Positions 49,490 through 61,172 are shown, counted from the stretch's first letter. The stretch is DNA of 64,000 nucleotides from Synechococcus sp. CBW1002 (GCF_015840915.1 NZ_CP060398.1:2480001-2544000), one strand, 5' to 3'. Notes: generated by a model not told the origin, from the sequence alone. Program-made: numbers and translations.

Positions 49490-50041
49490 TCACTGTGGGT
49501 GGCGGACCAGCCAACCGAACATCAGCAACGAGGCGGCGGTGATCCAGCTGCCGCCCACCCGCAGGCCGATCGCCAGCCAGCGCGGATGCGGCGGTGCCAG
49601 AGCCTGCGCAAGCAGAAGGCTCAACACCGCGATCGCCACGGTCTCCCCCAGCAGGGCCGCCAGCGCTCCTGAATGACCGGCCAGGGCCGATCCCGCGACC
49701 AGGGCGAACAGCCCCGCCAGGCCAGCAGCGAGGGGCAGCAGCTGCGCCTGCCGCAGCCGCAGACCGAGGGCCACCAGCAAACCCAGGGCCGCCAACAGGC
49801 CTGTGCAGACGACGGCCAGCAGCAGGGGCGATGGCAGGCGCAGGCCGATCAGGCCCCCCAGCAGCCAGGCCAGCGGCAGCAGCAAGGGCAGGCGATCGCT
49901 GCAGGGCTGGCGGGCCTGCACGCCCAGCAGCACCAGGGCGATCACCAGCAGCAGCTCGGTGGGCTCCAGAAACAGCCGCGCCATGCCATCACCCCAGGGC
50001 CCGAAGCCGGTGGGGGTGAGATGGGCGAGGAGCGCGATCAC
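49490..50041 (-). CDS. UreJ-like membrane protein
   Basis: A 183-residue protein with about six hydrophobic helices (LLLVIALVLLGVQ, LLLPLAWLLGGLIGLRLPSP, AVLSLLLAQALAPP). It starts at GTG 50041 overlapping the stop of the HupE2 gene (GTGA). It lacks the HPxSGxDH motif and is likely the partner or second half of that permease. Confidence 0.65.
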   Translation of the reverse strand: MIALLAHLTPTGFGPWGDGMARLFLEPTELLLVIALVLLGVQARQPCSDRLPLLLPLAWLLGGLIGLRLPSPLLLAVVCTGLLAALGLLVALGLRLRQAQLLPLAAGLAGLFALVAGSALAGHSGALAALLGETVAIAVLSLLLAQALAPPHPRWLAIGLRVGGSWITAASLLMFGWLVRHPQ

Positions 50042-50637
50042 GTGAGGGCCTGCTCCAGGAACCACAGCCCCACCAGCGCCACCACCCCACCGGCCCCTTG
50101 CACAAAGCGCCGACCACCGGGCCAGCGGCGCGTTTCTCCCAGCAGGATCCCGAGCAGATGCAGCAGCCCCGTGGCGATCACAAAGGCCAGGCTGTAGAGC
50201 AGGGCGTTGCTGCCGGCCGGCAGTTCCGCGCCATGGGCATGGCCGTGAAACACCGCGAAGGCGGAAACGATCAGCGCCGCCAGCCACAGGGGCGGTCGGA
50301 GCTCGAACAGCACCATCAGCCCCATCACCAGACCCGAGACGGCGATGCCGATCTCCACCCCCGGAATCGGATTGCCCAGTAGACCGAGCAGCCCCCCGAG
50401 GGCCATCACCATGGGGAAGGCCACCGGCAGCACCCACAGGGCCGGTGGGCCGAGCACCGCACCCCAGAGGCCCACGGCCACCATCGCCACCACGTGATCG
50501 AGGCCCGAGATGGGGTGAAGCAAGCCGGCCACGAAACCACCACCGGTGTGTGCATCGGCATGGGCCCAGACAGACATCGGCACCAGGGCCAGGGCGACCC
50601 CGGCCAGCCAGGCCCATGGCCAGGTGGTTCGCGCCAT
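50038..50637 (-). CDS. HupE/UreJ-family permease 2
   Basis: About 199 residues with HADAHTGGGFVAGLLHPISG, LDHVVAM and FHGHAHGAELPAGSNAL, the full HupE/UreJ signature. Divergent in sequence from the copies at 48677 and 60567. No riboswitch is visible upstream. Start at 50637 or 50661. Ni or Co transport likely. Confidence 0.85.
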   Translation of the reverse strand: MARTTWPWAWLAGVALALVPMSVWAHADAHTGGGFVAGLLHPISGLDHVVAMVAVGLWGAVLGPPALWVLPVAFPMVMALGGLLGLLGNPIPGVEIGIAVSGLVMGLMVLFELRPPLWLAALIVSAFAVFHGHAHGAELPAGSNALLYSLAFVIATGLLHLLGILLGETRRWPGGRRFVQGAGGVVALVGLWFLEQALT

Positions 50638-50694
50638 CGATCTCAGGCCGTTGCCTTCCATCCTCAATCGGCTGACGGTCACCGAGGACTTCCC

Positions 50695-51132
50695 CTACTG
50701 CGGGTGCTGGGAGCAGGGCATCCAGAGGGAGCCCATGGCATGGACGCCGCTGCAGCCGAGTTTCCGGGCTTGCTCCAGGGCCTCCTCTCGGGTGGGGTAA
50801 GCCAACAGGTTGGCCGGCAACTGGCTATCGGAGCCGTGATGGTGCTGATGCAGGGCACCGGCAGGAGCCCCCAGGCGCTGCGGGCCCATGCCTTCCAGGC
50901 CTGCCCACCAGACCCCCATCACATTCACTCCCGCCACCAGCACGCCCATTCCCACCACACAGGCGTTCAGCACACCCATCCCCACCACGCCAATGCTGAT
51001 GACGCCCATCGGCACCACGCCGATGCTCACCACGCCCATCGGCACGATGCCGATCGAGATGATGCCCAGGGGCGCTACCCCGAAGGCGATCCGCTTGGGC
51101 TTGTCCCCACATTGGGCCATGGAAGTGCTCAT
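50695..51132 (-). CDS. DUF3721 protein with a glycine/valine repeat region
   Basis: A 145-residue protein. Residues about 15-75 are a ten-residue repeat of the type (I/V)-x-P-M-G-V-(V/I)-S-I-G, seen in GIISIGIVPMGVVSIGVVPM. The C-terminus is a DUF3721 domain (TREEALEQARKLGCSGVHAM, GSLWMPC). A His cluster (ALHQHHHGS) lies between. The repeat could form membrane hairpins or a beta-helix. It precedes by two bases the next DUF3721 gene in the operon. Confidence 0.7.
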   Translation of the reverse strand: MSTSMAQCGDKPKRIAFGVAPLGIISIGIVPMGVVSIGVVPMGVISIGVVGMGVLNACVVGMGVLVAGVNVMGVWWAGLEGMGPQRLGAPAGALHQHHHGSDSQLPANLLAYPTREEALEQARKLGCSGVHAMGSLWMPCSQHPQ

Positions 51133-51134
51133 CC

Positions 51135-51386
51135 TCAGTGGGAGGGCCCGGAGCCCTGGCCATCACCGTGCTCGGCACAGGGCATCCACTGGTTGCCCAT
51201 CCTGTGGGCGCCCGTGCAGTTGAAGTGCAGCTTGGCGGCTTTCTCCGCTTCTGCCTGAGTGGCGTACATCGCCGGGACGCCGCCCGAACCTGCGGCTGGA
51301 GCGGCCAGAGCGGCGGCGGAGAACAGGAGGTTGGCTCCGATCGCGGCTGCCGCCTGCACGCCCCACGGACTGAAACGGTGCGACAT
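51135..51386 (-). CDS. DUF3721 secreted small protein 4
   Basis: An 83-residue protein with a signal peptide (AAAAIGANLLFSAAALAAP) and MYATQAEAEKAAKLHFNC, TGAHRMGNQWMPC. First gene of a minus-strand operon that runs into the repeat-type DUF3721 protein, and divergent from a MerR gene. Confidence 0.8.
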   Translation of the reverse strand: MSHRFSPWGVQAAAAIGANLLFSAAALAAPAAGSGGVPAMYATQAEAEKAAKLHFNCTGAHRMGNQWMPCAEHGDGQGSGPSH

Positions 51387-51503
51387 GGGACGGGTGATGA
51401 GCGCAGAGCGCCTGCTGGACCGGCAGCCTAGCGAAAGTCTCCAGTAATCCGTGATCAGTGGACAGTTGCTGGCAGGGCTGCTGTCGCTTGCCGGTGCCTA
51501 CGC

Positions 51504-51534
51504 TTGAGCAGCTTCCATGGACTGGAGGGTTCAG
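51504..51534 (+). promoter_or_regulatory. MerR-type promoter before the third MerR gene
   Basis: TTGAGC (51504-51509), a dyad-like CTTCCA/TGGAGG in a 19-bp spacer, then GTTCAG. It would autoregulate the MerR gene and possibly the divergent DUF3721 operon. Confidence 0.5.
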
Positions 51535-51570
51535 GTTGTGCCCTTGCGGGGATCGCTGTCATCGGTGCCC

Positions 51571-51948
51571 ATGCCGGGCCTGCGCATCGGCGAGGTGGCC
51601 AGGCGAACAGGCCTCTCCGTCAAGACGATCCGCTACTACTGCGACGAGGGACTGCTCCAGCCCAAGGCTCGATCCGCAGCGGGATACAGGTTGTTTGATC
51701 AGGAGAATCTCGCTGAGCTGACGATCATTCGGGCGCTGCGAGCGATGGATGTATCGATTCCCGAGCTGGCGAAGATCCTGGAGGTCCGGCGAGCTGGTGT
51801 CTGCAACTGCTCTGTCCTGAAAGACAGCATTGCGACCAGGATGGCGTCGATTGACCAGCGGATCTCCGAGCTCAGTGCCATGAAGGATGAACTGGCTCGT
51901 CTGCTCGGCAGCTGGCAGGACTGTGGGGGCTCCAGGCTGCAACGCTGA
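51571..51948 (+). CDS. MerR-family metal-responsive regulator 3
   Basis: A 125-residue regulator from ATG 51571 (MPGLRIGEVARRTGLSVKTI, RYYCDEGLL). Possible metal ligands are VCNCSV and the C-terminal DCGG. Neighbours are two DUF3721 genes and Ni/Co permeases, so nickel, cobalt or copper sensing is possible. The start is placed after the promoter. Confidence 0.85.
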   Translation: MPGLRIGEVARRTGLSVKTIRYYCDEGLLQPKARSAAGYRLFDQENLAELTIIRALRAMDVSIPELAKILEVRRAGVCNCSVLKDSIATRMASIDQRISELSAMKDELARLLGSWQDCGGSRLQR

Positions 51949-51995
51949 GCCATGGACTTGCCCTGTCGCTCCGCTGAAGCGTGAGGACCCCATGC

Positions 51996-52457
51996 CCAAC
52001 AGGAAGGCGCCCCGTGGGGGGCGCCTTAGCACCGGTTGCGGCGGTCACGTCCTCACACCAGGAACTGCCGATCGGGTGTCTGTGGTTCACGCATGTCCTG
52101 TCTGGGGCCTGGCAGGGAAGGGAAGGAGATCACGTCTGGGAGAAGAGATGCTCGGGGCTTGACCTTCTCGGCTGTGATCCCGGCTCGGGTTATGCAGCCC
52201 GGGGGTTCATCACGCGGGAATCAGAACTGGCATATGGCTCTCTGCGGTTACGGGATGGCGTTCGCGCCGCGCCATCACGTTCACCTGTTGTGTGTCGCAT
52301 CGTTGGCGCACCTCCTTTGTGCACACCGGCTCGGGTGATCCCTGGCCGGACTCTGTTGGAGGGTGAGGGTCGGGTTGGCTACCGGGCCTCCCCTCAAGTT
52401 CAAAGTACGCCTTCTCTGCGGCTGTGGGGGGTTGCTGGAGTACCTGTTCCCGTACCT
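51996..52457. ncRNA. Candidate structured RNA, repeat copy B
   Basis: Same 462-bp length as 14502-14963. Differences often keep pairing: GATGGCG (52254-52260) with CGCCATC (52270-52276) replaces GATGACG/CGTCATC, and CTCGGG with CCCGGG replaces CCCGGG/CCCGGG by a wobble pair. One helix is weakened (GAGATCAC with GTGATCCC). The GC-rich start hairpin is identical. Confidence 0.55.
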
Positions 52458-52626
52458 TTTGCCACCCAGACAGCGCAACGCTGCTTCTGAGGCGGACCCC
52501 TCCTTCTCTGGAGTCTGCAGAGCCAACGGTTCTACGCGCGGGGTGCATGGATTTGCGGACTGCTGCATCAGCAGGGCAACCTGAAACCTGCTCCGGCACC
52601 ACCCGCGAGAACAGCCGCGGATCGCC
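52458..52626. other. Flank of RNA-like repeat B
   Basis: The minus strand keeps a trace of the Excalibur-gene end seen next to copy A (ALRCLGG-KRYGNR against LRSLGFCRYGNR), then diverges. No gene seen. Confidence 0.4.
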
Positions 52627-53090
52627 ATGGGCTTTCGCTTTCACCAGGGGCGGGTTGAGCTCGATCTCCGTTGGCGGCCGTGGCGCCGCGTTCGATGTCC
52701 CTGTGAAACCGCGGGGGCGGTCCCCGCACCACCGTGGGCCTGCCCAACAGCCGCCGGCTGCGGCCGGGCCAGCTCGATGCCCTCAAGCAATCGCTGCTGG
52801 GAGTGCTTCGCCAGGATCTGTTGGCAGCCGGCTCCGCAGGGGAGCAGCTGTGGGATCACCCACGGCCTGGTGAGCCGCCTGCTTGTGGATGGCTCCCTCT
52901 CTGCACGCCCCGCTGGCCTGCTGGCACTGATCGAAACCCCGGAGGCGCTGAAGGGTTACCTGCTGCGCGCCCAGGGCCAGGACGATGCCAAACGCCGGGC
53001 CCAGCGCTGCATCACGGCCGTGCAGGAGGCGGCACGACTGGCCGCTGGGCGGGGCCTGGCTCTCCTGACAGGGCCAAGGCAGGTGTCCGC
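52627..53090 (+). pseudogene. DUF4236-like gene broken by frameshifts
   Basis: Fragments in three frames: MGFRFHQG (DUF4236-type start), GGLSSISVGGRGAAFDVPVK, then TVGLPNSRRLRPGQLDALK, and HGLVSRLLVDGSLSARPAGL to ITAVQEAARLAAG. At least three shifts are needed to join them. Confidence 0.5.
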
Positions 53091-53404
53091 AGGGCCGGTC
53101 CCCCGTATCCGCACGCACCCGCCAGAACGACTGGGCAGGCCAAGGAGGGAGCCGGAAAGAAGGAGATCCCCCGCAGGCGAGAGACTGAAAAACAGCTGAT
53201 CTGAAAACGATCACGGCTGCGGGCTTTGTTGTGGGGATCGAGCGAGTTCAGAGCACCCCACCCAGCCGGATCAGGGCACCCACCACCACCAAGCCGATCG
53301 CCAGGGCAGTGATGCCACGGATGTGCCAGGCCAGGCGATCCTCAGATGCCGGCCATCATGCAGCAGGTGAGGGGCCCAGCAGCCCGAATGGGCTGGGCCG
53401 AATG

Positions 53405-53545
53405 GCTGAGCACACGTATCGGTGCGACGCGAAAAACGCCTCGATCCAGTCATGGTGGCGCTTCTGCACAATTCGATCGGCGATCGTCGCGGCCGCATCA
53501 GGGATGGAGAAGCGCATGCGGAAGCCCTTGGTAAGGGCTTCCAGC
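53405..53545 (-). pseudogene. Remnant of a Rad52-protein C-terminal domain
   Basis: Minus frame reads LEALTKGFRMRFSIPDAAAT and IADRIVQKRHHDWIEAFFAS, matching the last domain of the Rad52-like protein at 32732-33739 (LESLTRAFRKRF, RINQKCHHDWIETFL). Nothing else of that gene is present. A short hydrophobic minus frame just beyond (ITALAIGLVVVGALIRLGGV, ending near 53248) is another gene tail. Confidence 0.7.
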
Positions 53546-53607
53546 AGTGGACAGGAAAACTGGCGAAAGATGCCTCACAGCGGATGCAAACAACTCCTGG
53601 TCCGGGT

Positions 53608-54858
53608 TCATGCCGGCTGCAGCTGACGTGGTGGTGTGGGCAGACGCGTGCCGGAGAGGAAGGCCAGCGCCACCAGCAGGCACGAAGCCCACAGGCAGGC
53701 CTGCAGCCCGCCGACCAGGAAAAGAGCGCCCGAGAGCAGGGTGCCCACGAGGCGGCCGGCGGCATTGGCCATGTAATAGAAGCCCACATTCAGGCTCACA
53801 TCTTCGGCTTCGGTGTAGGCCAGAATCATGTAGCTGTGGATCGAGGAATTCATGGCGAACACCACCCCGAATGCCGCCAGTCCCACCACCACGGCGATGC
53901 CGGGATTGCCCACTTGCCGCCAGAGGCTGATGGCGATCAGGCCCGGGATGGCGGTGAGCACCGCACTCCAGAACTGCACCGCAGACACACCGGGTGGCGC
54001 GCTCTTTCCCCAGCTGCGGCGCAGGGCCGGCACCAATCCCTGCACGATCCCGTAGCCGATCACCCACAGGCCCATGAAGCCGCCCACCTCCCAGTATTGC
54101 CAGCCCAGGGCGGCCTGCAGGAACACCGGCAGGGCCACCACGAACCACACATCCCGGGCACCGAACAGGAAGAAGCGCGCCAGCGAGAGCATGTTGATGC
54201 CTGTGGATTTCGAGAACAGCTCGGTGAAGGCGGGTTTCTCCTTCATGCGGCCGATGTCTCCGGGCAGCACCAGCGTCATCAGAAAGGCCAGGAACAGAGC
54301 GGCAGCCATGGTGCCCACGGCGGCGTTGAAACCGATGCTGGTGAGCAACACCCCGCCCAGGAAGAAGCCCACCCCCTTGAGGGCGTTCTTGGAGCCGGTG
54401 AGGATCGCCACCCACTGGAACAACTGGGTCTCGCCGCGGCTGTGGTCGTCGGGGGTCTCGGGCACCACCGTCTTGATGGCGCTCTTGGCGCTCATCTTGT
54501 TGAGGTCCTTGGCGATGCCACTGATCGCCTGGGCCACCATCACGTAGGCCACGCTCCACCAGCGGGGCCAGCTGTCGGCCACCGGGATCAGCATCAGCAG
54601 GGCACCCACCTGCAGCAACGTGCCCGCCCAGAGGGTGAGCCGCAGCCCGAAGCGGGCCCCCAGCCAGCCGCCGTAGAGGTTGGTGACGATGCCGAAGAAT
54701 TCGTAGAACAGAAACAGAAAGGCGATCTCCAGGGTGGTGTAACCCAGCTGGTGGAAGTGGAACACCACGAGCATGCGGAGGGCACCGTCGGTGAGGGTGA
54801 AGGCCCAGTAGTTGGCCGTCACGATGCCGTACTGCTGCAGGGCGGTGAGGTTGCGCAT
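53608..54858 (-). CDS. arsJ: ArsJ organoarsenical efflux transporter (MFS)
   Basis: A 416-residue major-facilitator protein with about twelve helices (QQYGIVTANYWAFTLTDGAL, FEFFGIVTNLYGGWLGARFG-like motif, HSYMILAYTEAEDVSLNVGF). It starts in the stop of the GAPDH gene (TGATG). ArsJ exports 1-arseno-3-phosphoglycerate made by the partner GAPDH, giving arsenate resistance. The coupled gene pair strongly supports the call. Confidence 0.9.
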   Translation of the reverse strand: MRNLTALQQYGIVTANYWAFTLTDGALRMLVVFHFHQLGYTTLEIAFLFLFYEFFGIVTNLYGGWLGARFGLRLTLWAGTLLQVGALLMLIPVADSWPRWWSVAYVMVAQAISGIAKDLNKMSAKSAIKTVVPETPDDHSRGETQLFQWVAILTGSKNALKGVGFFLGGVLLTSIGFNAAVGTMAAALFLAFLMTLVLPGDIGRMKEKPAFTELFSKSTGINMLSLARFFLFGARDVWFVVALPVFLQAALGWQYWEVGGFMGLWVIGYGIVQGLVPALRRSWGKSAPPGVSAVQFWSAVLTAIPGLIAISLWRQVGNPGIAVVVGLAAFGVVFAMNSSIHSYMILAYTEAEDVSLNVGFYYMANAAGRLVGTLLSGALFLVGGLQACLWASCLLVALAFLSGTRLPTPPRQLQPA

Positions 54859-55883
54859 CAGCCTGCCTCCCGGGCAATCACGTGGCAGGCAAGATCGGCC
54901 ATGCGGCAGCTGTACCCCCACTCGTTGTCGTACCAGGCGTATACCTTCAGCTGGGTGCCGTTCACCACCAGGGTGGAGAGAGCATCCACGATCGAACTGC
55001 GGCTGTCATTGAGGAAATCGCTGGACACCAGCGGCCGGCTCTCGTAGCCGAGGATGCCCTGCAGGGGACCGTTGGCGGCGGCCTCAAAGGCGCCGTTCAC
55101 CTCCTCAGCCGTGGCGATGCGCTCCAGCTCGAACACAGCGTCGGTGATCGAGGCATTGAGCAAAGGCACCCGGATGGCGTGGCCGTTGAGGCGGCCCTGG
55201 AGGTCGGGAAAGATCAGGCCGATCGCCCGGGCCGAGCCGGTGCTGGTGGGGATCAGGTTCTGGAGACAGGATCGGGCGCGGCGCAGATCGCTGTTGAAAC
55301 CGTCTATCACCACCTGGGTGTTGGTCACATCGTGCAGGGTGGTGATCGAGCCGTGGCGGATGCCGAAGCGCTCGTGCACCACCTTCACCACCGGCGCCAG
55401 GCAGTTGGTTGTGCAGGAGGCGGCGGTGATCAGCCGGTGGCGTGTGGGGTCGTAGAGGTGGTGGTTGATGCCGAAGACGATGTTGAGCGCTTCGGCACCA
55501 GTGATTTCGCCTTTGACGGGACAGGCCACCACCACGCGTCTGAGGCCCACCTGGTCGAAATAGGGCTGCAGCGTCTCCGGTGTCTTGATCTTGCCGCTGC
55601 ACTCCAGCACCATCTCCACGCCTGCTTCGCGCCAGGGAACGGCGGTGGGGTCCTTCTCCTGGGTGTAACGCACCTCCCGGCCGCCCACGAGGAACCCCGA
55701 GGTGTTGCCCTGCACCGTCTGCTGCCAGCGGCCGTGCACGGAATCGAAGGCGAGCAGGTGGGCGGCGGTGTGGGCATCGCCGCCGCTGTCGTTGACGTGC
55801 ACCAGCTCGATGCCGGGCCGCCCCCAGAGGGCGCGGAACACCAGGCGGCCGATGCGGCCGAAGCCGTTGATGCCGATGTTCAT
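54858..55883 (-). CDS. gapdh: Arsenate-associated glyceraldehyde-3-phosphate dehydrogenase
   Basis: A 341-residue GAPDH: MNIGINGFGRIGRLVFRAL, catalytic ITAASCTTNCLAPVVKVVHE, substrate-binding HDVTNTQVVIDGF and YDNEWGYSCRMADL. In ars operons this enzyme uses arsenate in place of phosphate to make the unstable 1-arseno-3-phosphoglycerate for ArsJ. First gene of the pair; an ArsR-like dyad lies 46 bases upstream. Confidence 0.9.
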   Translation of the reverse strand: MNIGINGFGRIGRLVFRALWGRPGIELVHVNDSGGDAHTAAHLLAFDSVHGRWQQTVQGNTSGFLVGGREVRYTQEKDPTAVPWREAGVEMVLECSGKIKTPETLQPYFDQVGLRRVVVACPVKGEITGAEALNIVFGINHHLYDPTRHRLITAASCTTNCLAPVVKVVHERFGIRHGSITTLHDVTNTQVVIDGFNSDLRRARSCLQNLIPTSTGSARAIGLIFPDLQGRLNGHAIRVPLLNASITDAVFELERIATAEEVNGAFEAAANGPLQGILGYESRPLVSSDFLNDSRSSIVDALSTLVVNGTQLKVYAWYDNEWGYSCRMADLACHVIAREAG

Positions 55884-55929
55884 GGCTGCAGCAGCCCGCT
55901 TCAGGGCACAGGGTTCGCGCCAACCTTAG

Positions 55930-55945
55930 ATCAACTAGTATTGAT
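55930..55945. promoter_or_regulatory. ArsR/SmtB-like operator
   Basis: ATCAACTAGTATTGAT, a perfect ATCAA/TTGAT inverted repeat ahead of the GAPDH gene. No arsR gene is recognised in the window. Confidence 0.5.
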
Positions 55946-55962
55946 GGATCTTGTGTTGCAGG

Positions 55963-56166
55963 TCACATGCCTCCCGCCACGGCCCGAAGGTCGATGGTCC
56001 CAGGATCGCTGGGCCGCCACTTGCGCAGCCCCTCTCCGCTGATCAGGCCAGGGATCTCCTCAGGGCCAGGGCGATCGCCAACCGCAACCAGCGCCTGTTT
56101 CCCTATCGGCCAGGCTGAAACGCGGCGGCAGAGGTGGGCGGTGCGCAGCACCAGTGATGTGTCCAT
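55963..56166 (-). CDS. Small hypothetical protein
   Basis: A 67-residue frame (MDTSLVLRTAHLCRRVSAWP, ending TIDLRAVAGGM). Composition is protein-like, but no start signal or family supports it. It fills the gap between the P-type ATPase and the arsenic operator. Confidence 0.3.
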   Translation of the reverse strand: MDTSLVLRTAHLCRRVSAWPIGKQALVAVGDRPGPEEIPGLISGEGLRKWRPSDPGTIDLRAVAGGM

Positions 56167-56201
56167 GCACCCCCCGCCACTGGCCGAGCGGGAGTTGGCG
56201 C

Positions 56202-58877
<2,676 letters not shown>

Positions 58878-59021
58878 GGGGCGGCTCAGTGCTTGGGATC
58901 AAGCCCTAGCGCATTTCCCAGCGCCTGAGCCCGCTCAACACATCAGAGGGGTTGGATGGTGACGTCACTGAGCCCCACAACCAATGGGCCCCAGAGCTGA
59001 TTCCCCGCAGGACCTTCAGCA

Positions 59022-59285
59022 CCGTGTTTCACGAGCTGGCCGCGATCCTGGTGCTTGCCGGTGTGATCGGTGTGCTGGCCTTGAAGCTGCGCCAGCCACT
59101 GATCATCAGTTACATCGCCACCGGCATCGTCGCAGGGCCCGCGGTGCTCGGCTGGGCCTCCGGAGGCAGGGAGCTCAAGTTGCTCTCCAGCATCGGGATC
59201 TCAGTGCTGCTGTTTGTGGTAGGCCTCAAGCTCGGGTTTGATCCGCTCCGTGGGCCCGGTGGCCTTGGCCACGGGCCTCGGCCTT
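59022..59285 (+). pseudogene. CPA2-type cation/proton antiporter, broken after three helices
   Basis: Reads VFHELAAILVLAGVIGVLAL, LRQPLIISYIATGIVAGPAV and LLSSIGISVLLFVVGLKLG, the start of KefB-type antiporters. Then a one-base shift leads to DLIRSVGPVALATGLGLG, and the leader repeat cuts the gene at about 59285. Start taken at GTG 59022. Confidence 0.75.
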
Positions 59286-59298
59286 GGCTCTGCACCCT

Positions 59299-59531
59299 CA
59301 GAAGGGATGCCAGAGGCGGACGGCATTGTGAGCGACCAGGACGGAAGCGGATCGGCCACGGGTTGGTGTTGTTGGTGTGTGGGTCTGTGAACCTTCACGG
59401 ACTCGCTCCGCCCCTGGCGCCCTGCCCGAAGCCAAATGCTGCTGGGACATTGCCGCAGGTGTAGGCAGACAGTGAAGCGTTCTGCACCTTGATTCGTTCC
59501 GACTCAGGGTGCAGCGAGAGGCAGGATTGTC
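59299..59531 (+). promoter_or_regulatory. Conserved leader repeat, copy 3
   Basis: Third copy of the leader found before gene A at 11157 and 46659. Here it replaced the rest of the antiporter gene and precedes a different small gene, so the element can move or recombine apart from gene A. Confidence 0.55.
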
Positions 59532-59584
59532 CATGACCCCTCCCCTTCCCCCAAACTGAATCACCTCTGCGTTGGCTCCAGCCC

Positions 59585-59773
59585 ATGGCGGTGAACATGG
59601 AGAAGCTGGGCCGCTTTCTGCTGCGTGGCCTGCGCATCGGTGCCAGCACGGTGTCGATCGTGGAACTGCTGCGCAACGACTGGACCGGCGGCATCAGCGC
59701 CGGCGTGGCCTGGCTCGTCTTCCTGCAGGTGGAGCGGCGGCTGCCGCCCCTCAGTCCGAACTCCGAAGAATGA
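59585..59773 (+). CDS. Small hypothetical protein behind leader copy 3
   Basis: A 62-residue protein (MAVNMEKLGRFLLRGLRIGA, then DWTGGISAGVAWLVFLQVER) with one likely membrane helix. The VERRLPPLSPNSEE end overlaps the convergent DUF296 gene by 23 bases, as the nucleotidyltransferase does in copy 1. Family unknown. Confidence 0.5.
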   Translation: MAVNMEKLGRFLLRGLRIGASTVSIVELLRNDWTGGISAGVAWLVFLQVERRLPPLSPNSEE

Positions 59774-60155
59774 CCTGCAGCTCAGCGTGGCCGGTGGCCG
59801 GATCCAGTTCCCGCCGAAAGTCCCACTCCGGCAGGAGCCCCAGCACCACCTCCGCGGTGGTGCGCACCAGCGAGCCAACGCAGAGGTGACTGCCGATCAC
59901 CACTCCGCTGCAATCAGCGAGCGTGATGTGCAGGTGGGCGCCATCGCTTGAGAGCGTGCCGGCCAGGCTGAGGATCTCCAGATCGCAGCGGATCGTCGTG
60001 GCTTCGGCCGCTCCCGCGAAGCGCAGCTGCGCCACCGTCAGGCTGCCGATGGCGCTGATCACACAGCCCGCCTTCGTCTCCTGCTCACCCATCCAGGCTT
60101 CCAAGGCAGCGCGCAAGTCGTCTCCGGGCTGCAGCCGCAGCGGCACCACCCTCAC
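59751..60155 (-). CDS. DUF296/PPC-domain protein, copy 3
   Basis: A 134-residue protein with CVISAIGSLTVAQLRFAG, LEILSLAGTLSSDGAHLHI and GSHLCVGSLVRTTAEVVLG. GGHL of copy 1 is GSHL here; the histidines remain. It overlaps the GNAT remnant by ATGA-type contact and ends the HupE-GNAT-DUF296 operon. Confidence 0.85.
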   Translation of the reverse strand: MRVVPLRLQPGDDLRAALEAWMGEQETKAGCVISAIGSLTVAQLRFAGAAEATTIRCDLEILSLAGTLSSDGAHLHITLADCSGVVIGSHLCVGSLVRTTAEVVLGLLPEWDFRRELDPATGHAELQVILRSSD

Positions 60156-60541
60156 GGCCGCGGCTCCTCCACCAGCTGCTGAACCATCATCGGGGCACCC
60201 ACGTACCCGAGTCGCTGGTGGCGGAATGCCCCCGGCAGGGTGCTCACCACCAGGCTGAACCGCATCGCCCGGAGGCCCAGCCGCCGGGCCGCCTGATGCG
60301 AGGGCTGGCAGAGGCGGCTGCCGATGCCCTGCCTGCGGCGGTGCCCGGCCACCACGGAATGTGGCCTCAGGTCGATCGCCGGGTCATGGGGGAAGGTGTC
60401 TCCAGAGCGGAAGACCGGCTCCAGCAGCACCGACATTGCCGGACAGTGGGCCGGCTCGCAGGGCCGGATCTGCAGTGGCGTTGTGGGCGCGACCAGCGGC
60501 GAGGGGGATCGGGGGGATGGTGGTGATTCTCTTCCCCCCAT
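60152..60541 (-). pseudogene. GNAT acetyltransferase, copy 3, internally deleted
   Basis: A 129-residue open frame that keeps the N-terminus (LQIRPCEPAHC, VFRSGDTFPHDPAI), the RRQGIGSRLCQPSHQAARRL acetyl-CoA loop and the C-terminus (LPGAFRHQRLGYVGAPMMVQ). It lacks the central strand (GTYYLRPNSL) and the AGIRCWRRNGF segment. Both deletions keep the frame, but the fold is probably lost. Confidence 0.75.
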
Positions 60542-60566
60542 CGGGCGAAGCCTCTCCGCTTCCGGC

Positions 60567-61172
60567 TCAGCGCATCAGCATCCCGATTGGCCCCAGGGCT
60601 GCCACCCCACCGCAGAGCGCGAGCAGCAGGGCCACCCCTCGGGTCCAGGCCAGGGGCAGGCGCCGCAACAGCAGGAGGCTGCCGCCGCTCACCAGCACCG
60701 AACCTGCAAAGGCCCCCAGCCACCAGAGAGCGGCAGACGCGTCGACCGGGGCCTCCAGGCCGTGGAGCATGGCGTGAACAGCCACCGCTGAGGCCACCAG
60801 GGCGGCGCAGGCACCCAACTGGGGGCTCTGCTGCGAGCGGAGGCATCGCAGCACCAGCACTGCCACGGCGCTGATCGCCAGGGCTGCCAGGAACTCCTGG
60901 CCCGGCAACGTGCCGCCCATCGCCCCGAATACGGCGCCGCCCACCGCACCAGCCAGGGCCCAGAGCAACAGCTGGGAGGAGATGCAGGAGGCGGCGGCTC
61001 CCACACCGATCAGCAGCAGCAGGTGATCGGCGCCGCTGATGGGGTGCAGGAAGCCCGCAGCGATGCCGCCGTGGGCGATGCCATGGGCCTGAGCGGGTTG
61101 ATCGAGCAGCAGCGCCAGGGCTGCGGCACCGCCGAACAGGGCCAGGGTTCTGGCCGAGAAGGTCTGGGTCAT
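60567..61172 (-). CDS. HupE/UreJ-family permease, copy 3
   Basis: A 201-residue protein nearly identical to 48677-49282 (HGIAHGGIAAGFLHPISGAD, AMLHGLEAPVDAS). It begins a HupE-GNAT-DUF296 arrangement. Its leader keeps only the 3' part of the riboswitch region, so B12 control is lost. Confidence 0.88.
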   Translation of the reverse strand: MTQTFSARTLALFGGAAALALLLDQPAQAHGIAHGGIAAGFLHPISGADHLLLLIGVGAAASCISSQLLLWALAGAVGGAVFGAMGGTLPGQEFLAALAISAVAVLVLRCLRSQQSPQLGACAALVASAVAVHAMLHGLEAPVDASAALWWLGAFAGSVLVSGGSLLLLRRLPLAWTRGVALLLALCGGVAALGPIGMLMR

